In this document: piece by piece, positions 9,333 through 19,768 of the stretch
Numbering within the stretch: the stretch's first letter is position 1
Layout: every line of letters starts with the position of its first letter
NCBI GenBank assembly: GCA_031277925.1
Contig: JAITLJ010000026.1
Span: 1-46,972 of the forward strand
Length of the DNA: 46,972 nucleotides
From: Prevotellaceae bacterium
GTDB taxonomy: Bacteria; Bacteroidota; Bacteroidia; Bacteroidales; UBA932
Reading direction: 5' to 3'
Translations under genes and position numbers: made by a program
The notes under the pieces: generated by a model
What the model saw: only the letters and a program-made list of their open reading frames with translations
What the model was told of the DNA's origin: nothing
The model's database searches: none

Positions 9333-10649
9333 ATGACAAAAGCATTTCAGAAAATTTACACAAAACTTGAAGCAATCACCAAAGCAACGGTGAGTTTACA
9401 CGCTCAGAACATAACAAACGATGAACTTGCAACCGTTGACGGGCGTTTGGCTCAGGTAATAAAAATTGATGGCGACATGGTTTCACTGCAAGTATTTGCC
9501 GGCACCGAAGGTATTCCTACCAATGCCGAAGTTGTATTCATGGGCGAGCCGCCGACTCTTAAAGTAAGCGACGACCTTGCCGGTCGCTTTTTCAACGCCT
9601 ATGGCAAACCGGTAGATGGCGGCGTAGAACCCGACGGCGAAAAACGCGAAATAGGCGGACCTTCGGTAAATCCATATCGCCGAAAACAGCCTTCGCAAAT
9701 CATTCCTACGGGAATAGCAGGAATCGACCTAAACAATACTCTGGTTTCGGGTCAGAAAATACCTTTCTTTGCCGACCCCGACCAGCCTTACAACAACGTA
9801 ATGGCGCTGGTTGCACTGCGCGCACAGGTCGATAAAATCATACTTGGCGGAATGGGACTGTCGAATGACGACTTTTTATTTTTCAAAAAATCTTTTGAAA
9901 ATGCAGGAGCGCTCGACAAAATTATATGTTTTGTAAATACAACCGACAATCCGCCTGTCGAACGACTGCTGATTCCGGATATGGCGCTTACTGCCGCCGA
10001 ATATTTTGCAGTCGATAAAAACGAAAAAGTTCTCGTTTTGCTTACCGACATGACATTGTACGCCGATGCCCTTTCGATAGTTTCAAACCGTATGGATCAA
10101 ATACCATCGAAAGACAGCATGCCCGGTTCGCTGTATTCGGATTTGGCAAAAATCTACGAAAAAGCAGTGCAGTTACCCGATGGCGGTTCAATAACAATAA
10201 TTGCCGTTACAACATTAAGCGGCGGCGATATTACTCATGCCATTCCCGACAACACAGGTTATATTACCGAAGGACAGCTGTATCTGCGCAAAGACAGCGA
10301 CACGGGAAAAGTTATCATCGACCCGTTCCGAAGCCTTTCGCGTCTGAAACAACTTGTTATAGGCAAACAAACGCGCGAAGACCATCCGCAGGTAATGAAC
10401 GCCGCAATTCGCCTGTATGCCGATGCTTCAAATGCAAAAACAAAACTTGAAAACGGCTTTGACCTTACCGATTACGACGAACGGGCTTTGAACTTTGCAA
10501 AAGATTATTCGGAAAACATATTGTCAATAGACATTAATATCAATACAATAGAAATGCTTGACAGAACATGGATTTTGTTCGGCAAATATTTCAGTCAAAC
10601 CGAAGTTGCAATTAAACAGGATTTGATGAATAGATACTGGAAGAGTTAA
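9333..10649 (+). CDS. atpB: V-type ATP synthase subunit B
   Basis: 438 aa; ATVDGRLAQVIKIDGDMVSLQVFAGTEGIPTNAEVVFMGEPPTLKVSDDLAGRFFNAYGKP, SNRMDQIPSKDSMPGSLYSDLAKIYEKA. Confidence 0.96.
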   Translation: MTKAFQKIYTKLEAITKATVSLHAQNITNDELATVDGRLAQVIKIDGDMVSLQVFAGTEGIPTNAEVVFMGEPPTLKVSDDLAGRFFNAYGKPVDGGVEPDGEKREIGGPSVNPYRRKQPSQIIPTGIAGIDLNNTLVSGQKIPFFADPDQPYNNVMALVALRAQVDKIILGGMGLSNDDFLFFKKSFENAGALDKIICFVNTTDNPPVERLLIPDMALTAAEYFAVDKNEKVLVLLTDMTLYADALSIVSNRMDQIPSKDSMPGSLYSDLAKIYEKAVQLPDGGSITIIAVTTLSGGDITHAIPDNTGYITEGQLYLRKDSDTGKVIIDPFRSLSRLKQLVIGKQTREDHPQVMNAAIRLYADASNAKTKLENGFDLTDYDERALNFAKDYSENILSIDININTIEMLDRTWILFGKYFSQTEVAIKQDLMNRYWKS

Positions 10650-10690
10650 TAATTTTGTAGAATTGATTGCAAATTAAAAACAACAAATAA

Positions 10691-11296
10691 ATGGCAATTA
10701 AATACCAATATAATAAAACATCGCTCAACGATTTGAACAAACAGCTCAAAGTGCGCGAAAAGGCTTTGCCAACAATCAAAAGCAAAGAGTCGGCGCTGCG
10801 CATGGAAGTAAAAAAAGCGAAAGATAAAGCCGATGAACTGAATGCCAAACTTAGGTTGAAAATAAATTCATACGACCAAATGTCGGCATTGTGGGTCGAA
10901 TTTGAACCTGATTTGATTGCAATTGATGACGTTGATATTAAAATCATGAAAATAGCAGGAGTAAAAATTCCCGTTCTTGAAGATGTAAAGTTTTTGCTTA
11001 AACCCTTTAATCTTTTCAGCAAACCGCTTTGGTATGCCGAAGGAGTTGCCATACTCAAAGACCTTGCATATTCGGGCTTGGAACTTGAATTTATTGACGA
11101 AAAAGCACGCCTTCTGGATTTTACGCGTAAAAAAACCACGCAAAAAGTAAATCTTTACGAAAAAGTTCAGATACCCGGATATAAGGAAGCAATTCTTAAA
11201 ATAAAACGATTTATCGAAGACGAAGAAAACCTTTCGAAAGCAGCGCAAAAAATAGTAAAAGACAGACACGAAAAAATGGAGGAAAAAACAAAATGA
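10691..11296 (+). CDS. V-type ATP synthase subunit D
   Basis: 201 aa; YNKTSLNDLNKQLKVREKALPTIKSKESALRMEVKKAK, operon position. Confidence 0.9.
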   Translation: MAIKYQYNKTSLNDLNKQLKVREKALPTIKSKESALRMEVKKAKDKADELNAKLRLKINSYDQMSALWVEFEPDLIAIDDVDIKIMKIAGVKIPVLEDVKFLLKPFNLFSKPLWYAEGVAILKDLAYSGLELEFIDEKARLLDFTRKKTTQKVNLYEKVQIPGYKEAILKIKRFIEDEENLSKAAQKIVKDRHEKMEEKTK

Positions 11297-13110
11297 TAGT
11301 TCCAATGATGAAATATTCGATGATTGTTTTCTATAAGGATTATCAATCGTTTTTGCAGCAATTGCAGGAACTTGGACTGATTGACGTAACCATTTCGACT
11401 TGGAAAACAAATGATGAAGAAGTAAATCTTGTTGAAAAAATCAAAAATTACAAACAAGCGGCGCAACAACTGAAATCGGTTGCCGATACGCAAAAAAATC
11501 AACAGAATCATGAAAAAAATCTCAGACCGGAAAAAGCTTTGGAAATTTATAACAACGCAAGCAGTAAACTTATAAAACTAAAAACCGAATCAGACAAAAT
11601 TTCCAAAGAAATCGCCGAACTTGTTGCCTGGGGCGAATTTGATGCAAACTGCATCGAAACGCTGCAAAAAGCAGGAATAGCATTGCATTTTTATGAACTG
11701 AACGAAAAACGCTTTGAAGAATTTAAAAAATTATGGGATGAAAAATATTCAATCACCGAAATAAATAAAATTAACCATACAGCATATTTTGTAATAACAG
11801 CGCCGATTTCCGAAGTTTTTGACTTTGATTTGCCTGAATTAAAACAACCTTCACTTACCCACAGACAGGCCTTGGAAAACATCAAAAAAATAAAAACGGA
11901 AATCGAAGAACAGCAAAATATTGTCAATCGAAGCGCCGTTTACATCAACGACTTTATTGCCGAAAGCGAACGCCTTTCCGATGATTTACACCTGTCGAAA
12001 GCCGTAAACAGCGGCGAAGAAGCCGCAGACGGAAAACTTATGATTATTGAAGGCTGGGCAACCGTTGATACACAAACAGAAGTTGATAGTTTATTAAACT
12101 CTTCGGGCGCCTTTTATATAAAAGAACGCCCAACTCCCGAAGACAATACGCCAGTGAAACTCAAAAACAACCGCTTTGCGCGACTGTTTGAATTTATAGA
12201 ACAGTTTTATACACTGCCAAAATACGGAACAACCGACATGACGCCCTACTGCGCTCCGTTTTACATGTTCTTTTTCGGATTTTGCCTTTGCGACGGCGGT
12301 TATGGTTTGATATTTTTGACGCTGGGACTTTTTATTGCAAAAAAAATGAAAAACGACCTCCTTCGCAGAGTCGGCTGGCTGACGTTCTGGTGCGGACTTG
12401 CAACATTGCTGTTCGGAATGGCAACAGGTTCGTTTTTTGGAGTTTCATTAGGTAAATTTAAATTATTTGAACCCGTAAAAAACATATTTCTTGATTCTAA
12501 AAAACTCTTTTATTTTGCGCTTGGTACAGGACTTGTGCATTTGCTTTTGGGCATGGGCATCAAAGCATACAGCAAAGCAAAATATTTCGGGTTCAGATAC
12601 TCTTTGTCAACAATTGGCTGGATGATTGTATTAATATCGGCAATTTCATCGCTGATTATTGTACCTGTATCAGGCTGCACCGTTCCTTACGGTTCCGAAA
12701 TTTTTACAGGCGCTGTTGGATTAGGATTATTTTTAATGCTGTTCTGCAATTCGCCGGGCAAAAACGTATTTGTAAACTTTGGCGCCGGATTGTGGAATAC
12801 ATACAACGATGCTACGGGAATTTTAGGCGATACGCTGTCATATTTACGACTGTTTGCGCTTGGCTTGTCGGGTTCGGTTTTGGCAACGGTATTCAACAGT
12901 CTTGCAACAGGAATGAGTCCCGATATTATAATAGTAAAACAACTTGTTATGATTATAATTCTACTTATAGGACATGTATTGAACCTGTGCATGTCGGCGC
13001 TTGGAGCATTTGTACATCCAATGCGTTTGACTTTTGTCGAATTTTACAAAAATGCAGGATTCGAAGCAGGACAAAGAGCTTTTAATCCATTGAAAAAATA
13101 TAAACAGTAA
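11293..13110 (+). CDS. V-type ATP synthase subunit I
   Basis: 605 aa; N-terminal coiled coil, C-terminal multi-TM domain with GDTLSYLRLFALGLSGSVLA; overlaps the D subunit stop by 4 bp. Confidence 0.95.
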   Translation: MIVPMMKYSMIVFYKDYQSFLQQLQELGLIDVTISTWKTNDEEVNLVEKIKNYKQAAQQLKSVADTQKNQQNHEKNLRPEKALEIYNNASSKLIKLKTESDKISKEIAELVAWGEFDANCIETLQKAGIALHFYELNEKRFEEFKKLWDEKYSITEINKINHTAYFVITAPISEVFDFDLPELKQPSLTHRQALENIKKIKTEIEEQQNIVNRSAVYINDFIAESERLSDDLHLSKAVNSGEEAADGKLMIIEGWATVDTQTEVDSLLNSSGAFYIKERPTPEDNTPVKLKNNRFARLFEFIEQFYTLPKYGTTDMTPYCAPFYMFFFGFCLCDGGYGLIFLTLGLFIAKKMKNDLLRRVGWLTFWCGLATLLFGMATGSFFGVSLGKFKLFEPVKNIFLDSKKLFYFALGTGLVHLLLGMGIKAYSKAKYFGFRYSLSTIGWMIVLISAISSLIIVPVSGCTVPYGSEIFTGAVGLGLFLMLFCNSPGKNVFVNFGAGLWNTYNDATGILGDTLSYLRLFALGLSGSVLATVFNSLATGMSPDIIIVKQLVMIIILLIGHVLNLCMSALGAFVHPMRLTFVEFYKNAGFEAGQRAFNPLKKYKQ

Positions 13111-13232
13111 ATAAAGACATGATAAAAATAATATTACAAAAAGCAGCAATTGAAATCAGGCAGCAGACAGTTATTGTTAATCATTAACATATATAATACA
13201 AATTAATTAATATAAATAATAAATAAAAGTAA

Positions 13233-13715
<483 letters not shown>

Positions 13716-13716
13716 A

Positions 13717-14859
13717 ATGAATTTTAAACAGAAATTGTGGTTTTTACTTTGTTGCGTATTGCTTGTTTCTGCATGCATACAAAACAAAGTAAAAACCGAA
13801 ACAACCGACGAGCAGAGCGAAATTTATTATAAACCGACATTTTCAAAACGTTTTGTTATTGAAAAACGCGGTAATGATAAATGTTTGATTGTACATAATC
13901 CGTGGCAAGGTTCGCAAAATGTAAAATTCACATATACATTGACAAACGATGACAATGACGCTGTTCAAACAATAAAAATTCCCGTTGAACGCGTCATTTG
14001 TTTGTCATCAACGCATGTTGCATTTGTTGATTTTATTGATAAAACCGATAAAATTGTCGGCGTATCGGGAACGGGTTATATTTCGAACGAAAATGTTCGA
14101 CTGCGTATTGCAGACGGTCAAATTGCAGATGTTGGATACGAAAATTACCTTTCGTATGAAGTTATCGCCTCGCTAAAACCGGATGTAATATTTGCATACG
14201 GCGTTGATGGCGAACTTGGTAAAACCGAAGCCAAACTCAACGAAATGGGAATAAAACTTGTTTATATCGGCGAATATCTTGAAGAAACGCCTCTTGCAAA
14301 AGCCGAATGGCTTGTTGCAGTTGCAGCATTTTTCGCCGAAGAAGAAAAAGCGATGGAAAAAATAAAAAACATCGAGCACGAATATAATCAGTTCAAACAG
14401 CTTGCCGAAAATGTAGAAATCAAGCCCAAAGTGATAATAAACGCTCCATACAGAGATGTTTGGTATCTTCCTGCAACTAAATCTACGGTAATAAATTTAC
14501 TGAAAGATGCAGGCGGAGAATATATTTTTGAAAATGAAACAAAAGATTCCAAAGAAAGCAATCCTGTAAACATCGAATATGTTTATACAAAAGCGCTTGA
14601 TGCCGGCGTGTGGATTAATCAGAATAATGAAACATCGCTCAGGCAGCTGCAAAATCTTGATGCAAGACTGATAAATATACCGGCGTTCAAAAGCGGGAAT
14701 GTTTATAACAACAATAAAAGACTGAACAGTCAGGGCGGAAATGATTTTTGGGAATCGGGCGTTGTTAATCCGCAAATAATTCTCAAAGATTTAATAAAAA
14801 TATTTCATCCCGCTTTATTGCCCGAACATCAACTTTTTTATTACAGAAAATTAGAATAA
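13717..14859 (+). CDS. ABC-type periplasmic substrate-binding lipoprotein (BtuF/TroA-like fold)
   Basis: Lipobox LLVSAC; PVERVICLSSTHVAFVDFIDKTDKIVGVSG, SYEVIASLKPDVIFAYG; start 1 bp after subunit K stop. Confidence 0.88.
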   Translation: MNFKQKLWFLLCCVLLVSACIQNKVKTETTDEQSEIYYKPTFSKRFVIEKRGNDKCLIVHNPWQGSQNVKFTYTLTNDDNDAVQTIKIPVERVICLSSTHVAFVDFIDKTDKIVGVSGTGYISNENVRLRIADGQIADVGYENYLSYEVIASLKPDVIFAYGVDGELGKTEAKLNEMGIKLVYIGEYLEETPLAKAEWLVAVAAFFAEEEKAMEKIKNIEHEYNQFKQLAENVEIKPKVIINAPYRDVWYLPATKSTVINLLKDAGGEYIFENETKDSKESNPVNIEYVYTKALDAGVWINQNNETSLRQLQNLDARLINIPAFKSGNVYNNNKRLNSQGGNDFWESGVVNPQIILKDLIKIFHPALLPEHQLFYYRKLE

Positions 14860-14901
14860 ATCTGTCAAAATATAATTTTATTGTCGATTTGCTTGCAAGC
14901 G

Positions 14902-15282
14902 TTATTTTTCGTTATTGTTGTCAGTTTCATTATTAGGCATTTTACAAAGCCCGTTGAAAGTTGCGCCGCTTTCTATTATCAGTTTTTGAACAGTAATTTC
15001 GCCAACAAGCACCGATTTTTCTTTCAGAATAAGCACATCGTTTGCAATAATATTTCCTTTAATTTTACCTGAAACATCTATGTATGAACAATGTAAATCG
15101 CCTTTTATTTTACCTTTCAATCCGATAACAACACGTCCGGTTGATACAACAGAACCATCAAGAATGCCATCTATTCTAATATCTCCTGTTGTTTCTATTG
15201 TACCTGTTATTTTTGTGTTTTCACAAATTCTGTTGATATTTGATACTACTTGATCTGTTGATGTTTGTTTTTTGTCTGTCAT
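14902..15282 (-). CDS. Bactofilin (polymer-forming cytoskeletal protein)
   Basis: 126 aa; ITGTIETTGDIRIDGILDGSVVSTGRVVIGLKGKIKGDLHCSYIDVSGKIKGNI. Confidence 0.95.
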   Translation of the reverse strand: MTDKKQTSTDQVVSNINRICENTKITGTIETTGDIRIDGILDGSVVSTGRVVIGLKGKIKGDLHCSYIDVSGKIKGNIIANDVLILKEKSVLVGEITVQKLIIESGATFNGLCKMPNNETDNNNEK

Positions 15283-15291
15283 ATTTATAAA

Positions 15292-16947
15292 TTATTGTTT
15301 GTTTAATATTTCATTGTATTTATTTTTGTCGAGCAATATATTTACTGCTGCCTTAAGTTGTCTGTCATCGGTCAGCATTTTTCTTATTCTGCCTTGCTGA
15401 TAAAAATATTTGCCTGCAATTTCTTCATTTATCAATTGTGAAATTTCGTGTTTGTGTGTTTGTAAATCTCTGTTTTTATCGTGAGTTATTTGACTTTTCA
15501 AAGCTTCAATCTGTGTTTTAATATCATCGGTGTATTTTCCTTTTTGCACTTCTTCCGATAATTTTTCAACCATATTTTCAACCTTTGTTTGGTAATCATA
15601 TTCTTTGTCTGCAAGAAATGCAATAAAGTCGCGATAATCGTCATCTGTAATTTCAAAATTTTCGGGTTTGTCAATATGTTCGTGTTTTGAAAAATAGTTT
15701 ATTGCATAGTCCGACAATAAATTGCGCACTGCCAAACTTATTGCAATATCGCTGAATTCATCTGCTTTTACTTCAATGTCGGGCATTATTCCGCCTCCAT
15801 CATACACTTTTCTGCCGTGTGCGGTATTAAATTCTTTTTTCAGTGAATCGGGAATTGTAGCAATGCTGCCATCTTCGTTGAGTTTCGAAAAATTGTGTGC
15901 CTGTATGCAGCGACCGCTTGGAATATAATATTTTGCCGTTGTTAATTTTATTCGCGAATTATAGCCTACCTGTCGCACGGTTTGTACCAGACCTTTACCG
16001 AATGTTCGCGTTCCTGCGATTACGGCGCGGTCTAAATCCTGCAATGCACCGGCAACAATTTCGGATGACGATGCCGAACCGCTGTTTACCAGCACAACAA
16101 CAGGAATATCAGGCTGTAATGGTTCTTCTTTGGTTTTGTACGAATAGTCAAAATCTTTTATTCTTCCGCGTGAATATACGACTTCTGTTCCTTTTTTTAC
16201 AAACATTCCAACAATATCGATTGCCGCTTCAAGCCAGCCGCCTGTATTGCCGCGCAAATCAATTATAAGCGATTTCATTTGCCGTGTCGCTTCAAGTTCG
16301 TGTAAAGCGTTTTTGAAGTCTTTTTGACAGTTTTGCGTAAACGACGACAGCGATATGTATCCTATGTTATCATGTATTATTCCGGCGTATGCAATGCCCG
16401 AAATGTGAATTTTTTCGCGTGTCAGTTTTATGTTTATTGTATCCGAAGTTTTTAGTTTCACTACGCGTGCATTAAGCGTTGTTCCCTGTTCGCCTTTCAG
16501 CAGATTGCTTGCTTCGGTTGTCGTTTTGCCTTGCAGCGAAACCTTATCGATGGATAAAAACATATCGCCCGAAACAAGACCAGCTTTATCTGCCGGAAAA
16601 TCTTTGTATGTTTCCACAATCTGTATGTAATTGTTTTTTACGCCGACTATCGCTCCTATTCCGCTGTATTCGCCTGTTGTAGCCAAATCAAATTCTTCGC
16701 TGTCTTCTTCTGAAAGAAATGTTGTATATGGATCGAGTTCGTTCAACATGCCTTCTATACCTGATTTTACGATTTTGTCGGCATCTATATCATCAACATA
16801 AAGAAGATTCAGTTCGCGAAATACGGAAAAAAATATGTCAAGATTTTTCACTATCTTGAAATTGTCGGACGACGATGCTGCTGTAAAACAAATGCAAATC
16901 AATACGATTACAGCGGAAAGAATTATATTTTTAATCTTTTTTGACAT
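15292..16947 (-). CDS. S41 family C-terminal processing peptidase with PDZ domain
   Basis: GIEGMLNELDPYTTFL, PDZ, VLVNSGSASSSEIVAGALQDLDRAVIAGTRTFGKGLVQ catalytic region; likely start MSKKIKNII (16947), ORF extends to 16968. Confidence 0.95.
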   Translation of the reverse strand: MSKKIKNIILSAVIVLICICFTAASSSDNFKIVKNLDIFFSVFRELNLLYVDDIDADKIVKSGIEGMLNELDPYTTFLSEEDSEEFDLATTGEYSGIGAIVGVKNNYIQIVETYKDFPADKAGLVSGDMFLSIDKVSLQGKTTTEASNLLKGEQGTTLNARVVKLKTSDTINIKLTREKIHISGIAYAGIIHDNIGYISLSSFTQNCQKDFKNALHELEATRQMKSLIIDLRGNTGGWLEAAIDIVGMFVKKGTEVVYSRGRIKDFDYSYKTKEEPLQPDIPVVVLVNSGSASSSEIVAGALQDLDRAVIAGTRTFGKGLVQTVRQVGYNSRIKLTTAKYYIPSGRCIQAHNFSKLNEDGSIATIPDSLKKEFNTAHGRKVYDGGGIMPDIEVKADEFSDIAISLAVRNLLSDYAINYFSKHEHIDKPENFEITDDDYRDFIAFLADKEYDYQTKVENMVEKLSEEVQKGKYTDDIKTQIEALKSQITHDKNRDLQTHKHEISQLINEEIAGKYFYQQGRIRKMLTDDRQLKAAVNILLDKNKYNEILNKQ

Positions 16948-17179
16948 TTTTCTGATTTTGCTGTGCAAAGGTAATTATTTTGTTTTATATACATTATATT
17001 TATTGAATTAAATTGACATAAAACAAAATCAATTTTGAATTATCGGTAATCAAGTGCTTCTTATCTGTCGTTCAAATTGCTAATCATCAATTAATTGCAG
17101 ATTGACAATTCCCTGCCGCCGAACACAACGGATAATTGACGCCGCAAGTTATTTTAATACTATCATGCCAAATAATTTA

Positions 17180-17345
17180 GTGCAACAGCGAAAAACCTGT
17201 CCTGCTATGAATTGTCTGTCGGTCGAAACGAAATATCTGTGCATTACGTGCAGATTTATCACAAATGATTTGAAAAACCGCCGGCGCTCTGCACGTAAAC
17301 TTTTCTGCTGCAAAATTTCTACTAATATTCAGTCCCTGACGGATG
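17180..17345 (-). repeat. Dispersed intergenic hairpin element, copy 3 (inverted relative to copies 1 and 2)
   Basis: TTACGTGCAGA (17244-17254)/TCTGCACGTAA (17288-17298), flanked by CTGCTGCAAAATTTCTACTAATATTCAGTCCCTGACGG, the reverse complement of the copy 1 flank. Confidence 0.9.
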
Positions 17346-17646
17346 CTATTTACCATTTAAAAAGGTTTTAAACGCCGTATAAAAGCACGATTATCAAATT
17401 TTTGTCTGAAAAAAATTACTTTTCGATGAACAACTGCTTGACACTGTACCGGAACGTTTTTTTGTACGCTGCGTCAGTTATGAACACATCGAACAAATGT
17501 TTGCCAAAATATCTTAGGTTGAACTTATAACATAATTCATAAAGTTATTTTTGCAGATATTTCGGTTTGACGCCGCAAAATATATTTAACATTATATGTC
17601 TGATATACAAAAATATAGTATAAAATTGCTGCGAAAATAATATTTT

Positions 17647-17680
17647 TATATTTGCAGGTTGTCAGTTTTTATTATATTTG
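17647..17680 (+). promoter_or_regulatory. Candidate Bacteroidetes promoter upstream of tnaA (TTTG-N18-TATATTTG)
   Basis: TTTG 17651-17654 and TATATTTG 17673-17680. Confidence 0.45.
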
Positions 17681-17845
17681 CATTATGTTAATAAATAATA
17701 ATCAAATACAACTTTCAGATTGTTACCGTTATATAAATCTTAAAAAACGGGACGATTTTCACATCTCATAAACATTGATTTATTTAATTTCATTTTAAAT
17801 CACAACAATAATAATATAAAATATAATAATTTAACAAAAATAATT

Positions 17846-19219
17846 ATGGATTTACCATTTGCAGAATCATGGAAAATAAAAATGATTGAACCTATACGTA
17901 AAAGTACTCGCATTCAGCGCGAACAATGGCTGAAAGAAGCCGGTTACAACGTCTTCAAACTCAAAGCCGAACATGTATATATTGATCTGATTACCGATTC
18001 GGGAACAGGAGCGATGAGCGACCGACAATGGGCTTCGCTGATGATTGGCGACGAAAGTTATGCCGGCGCAACATCTTTTTTCAAAATGCAGGAAACTGTC
18101 AACAAAATCACCGGTTTTAAATATGTTTTGCCAGCTCATCAAGGTCGAGCCGCCGAAAATGTATTGTTTTCGTGTCTCGTGAAAGAAGGCGACTATGTTC
18201 CCGGCAACTCACAGTTTGACACAACAAAAGGACATATCGAATCGCGAAAAGCATTTGCAGTTGACTGTACAATAGACGAAGCCCGTGATACTCAACTCGA
18301 ACTGCCTTTTAAAGGAAACGTAGATATACAAAAACTTGAAAAAGTTTTGATAGAACATAACGAAAAAATTCCATTTATAATTGTAACAGTTACCAATAAT
18401 ACCGCAGGCGGGCAGCCTGTATCAATGCAAAACCTTCGCGAAGTAAGCCTGCTTGCAAAAAAATTCAATAAGCCTGTTTTGTTTGATTCTGCCCGATTTG
18501 CCGAAAATGCATATTTCATAAAAGTGCGCGAGAAAGGTTATGCCGACAAAAGTATAAAAGAAATCTGTCGCGAAATGTTTACCTTTGCAGACGGTATGAC
18601 AATGAGCGCGAAAAAAGATGCAATAGTGAACATGGGCGGATTTATTGCAACAAATATCGAAGACTGGTACGATCTGGCAAAAATCAAAGGAATTGTTTTT
18701 GAAGGTTATATCACATACGGCGGAATGAACGGTCGCGACATGAATGCGCTTGCCGTAGGACTTGACGAAAATACCGAATTTGAAAACCTCGAAACGCGTA
18801 TCAAACAAATAGAATATTTAGCAGCGCAGCTTGATGAATTTAAAATTCCATATCAGCGTCCTGCCGGCGGACATGCCATTTTTATTGACGCTCCGAAAGT
18901 ATTAACAAATGTTCCGAAAGAAGAATTTCCTGCTCAAACTCTTACTGTTGAACTTTATCTTGAAGCCGGAATACGGGGATGCGAAATAGGTTATATTCTT
19001 GCCGACCGCGACCCGATAACTCGCCAAAACAGATTTGATGGCAACGATTTTTTACGACTTGCTATTCCGCGGCGAACATATACAAACAATCATATTGATG
19101 TAATTGCTGTTGCGCTGAAAAATGTTTTCGACAGACGAAACAGCATAACACGAGGCATGGCAATAGAATGGGAAGCCGAATTAATGCGCCATTTTACAGT
19201 AAAATTGAAAAGATTGTAA
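17846..19219 (+). CDS. tnaA: Tryptophanase (beta-eliminating lyase, PLP-dependent)
   Basis: 457 aa; IDLITDSGTGAMSDRQWA, NTAGGQPVSMQNLREV, FDSARFAENAYFIK (TnaA-type rather than Tpl-type ATRCVENAYFIK), MSAKKDAIVNMGGF. Confidence 0.88.
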   Translation: MDLPFAESWKIKMIEPIRKSTRIQREQWLKEAGYNVFKLKAEHVYIDLITDSGTGAMSDRQWASLMIGDESYAGATSFFKMQETVNKITGFKYVLPAHQGRAAENVLFSCLVKEGDYVPGNSQFDTTKGHIESRKAFAVDCTIDEARDTQLELPFKGNVDIQKLEKVLIEHNEKIPFIIVTVTNNTAGGQPVSMQNLREVSLLAKKFNKPVLFDSARFAENAYFIKVREKGYADKSIKEICREMFTFADGMTMSAKKDAIVNMGGFIATNIEDWYDLAKIKGIVFEGYITYGGMNGRDMNALAVGLDENTEFENLETRIKQIEYLAAQLDEFKIPYQRPAGGHAIFIDAPKVLTNVPKEEFPAQTLTVELYLEAGIRGCEIGYILADRDPITRQNRFDGNDFLRLAIPRRTYTNNHIDVIAVALKNVFDRRNSITRGMAIEWEAELMRHFTVKLKRL

Positions 19220-19226
19220 AAATTTA

Positions 19227-19613
19227 TTATTTTCTGTTCAAAGGCAATATTTCAATCCAATAACCATCAGGGTCGGATATGAAATACAAACCCATTTTTT
19301 CGTTTTCGTAGCAAACGCAACCCGATTCTTTATGAAATTTACGAACTTCATCATAATCGCCATCAACACGAACGCAAAGATGAAATTCGCAATCACCCAA
19401 ACTGTACGGTGAGGTGCGGTCGCGCAACCATGTCAGTTCCAGCAAAAAATCGGAATTATACTTATCGCGTAAAAACACAATGATAAAAGAATTATCATCT
19501 GCAATTTGGCGCTTATATTCGGTAAATCCAAGAGTTTTTTCGTAAAACGCTATGCTGTTTTCGAGGTTTGATACATTGAAATTGTAATGGTCGAACTTTC
19601 CTTTTATTTCCAT
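19227..19613 (-). CDS. VOC/glyoxalase family protein (lactoylglutathione lyase-like)
   Basis: 128 aa; FDHYNFNVSNLENSIAFYEKTLGF ... ISDPDGYWIEILPLN. Confidence 0.9.
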   Translation of the reverse strand: MEIKGKFDHYNFNVSNLENSIAFYEKTLGFTEYKRQIADDNSFIIVFLRDKYNSDFLLELTWLRDRTSPYSLGDCEFHLCVRVDGDYDEVRKFHKESGCVCYENEKMGLYFISDPDGYWIEILPLNRK

Positions 19614-19704
19614 AATTAAACTGTTTTATATCACAAATGTATATTATTTTTTTCAATTATGCGCCCGCAAACAAATTTTAAAAATATATAACAAAAAAAA
19701 TTAC

Positions 19705-19734
19705 TTTGTATTTTATAAAAAAAAAGTATCTTTG
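19705..19734 (+). promoter_or_regulatory. Candidate promoter TTTG-N18-TATCTTTG
   Basis: Matches Bacteroidetes -33/-7 consensus upstream of the 19769 gene. Confidence 0.5.
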
Positions 19735-19768
19735 TGAAAAATATCAGTTAATTTCAATATAAAAAAAC

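Noticed and set aside
17102-17371. 89-aa plus-strand ORF
   Set aside because: Spans dispersed hairpin copy 3; explained by the repeat element rather than a protein.
17685-17771. 28-codon leader ORF (MLINNNQIQLSDCYRYINLKKRDDFHIS) as a TnaC-like leader peptide of tnaA
   Set aside because: No tryptophan codon and the ATG lies almost at the predicted transcription start; no support for TnaC-type attenuation.
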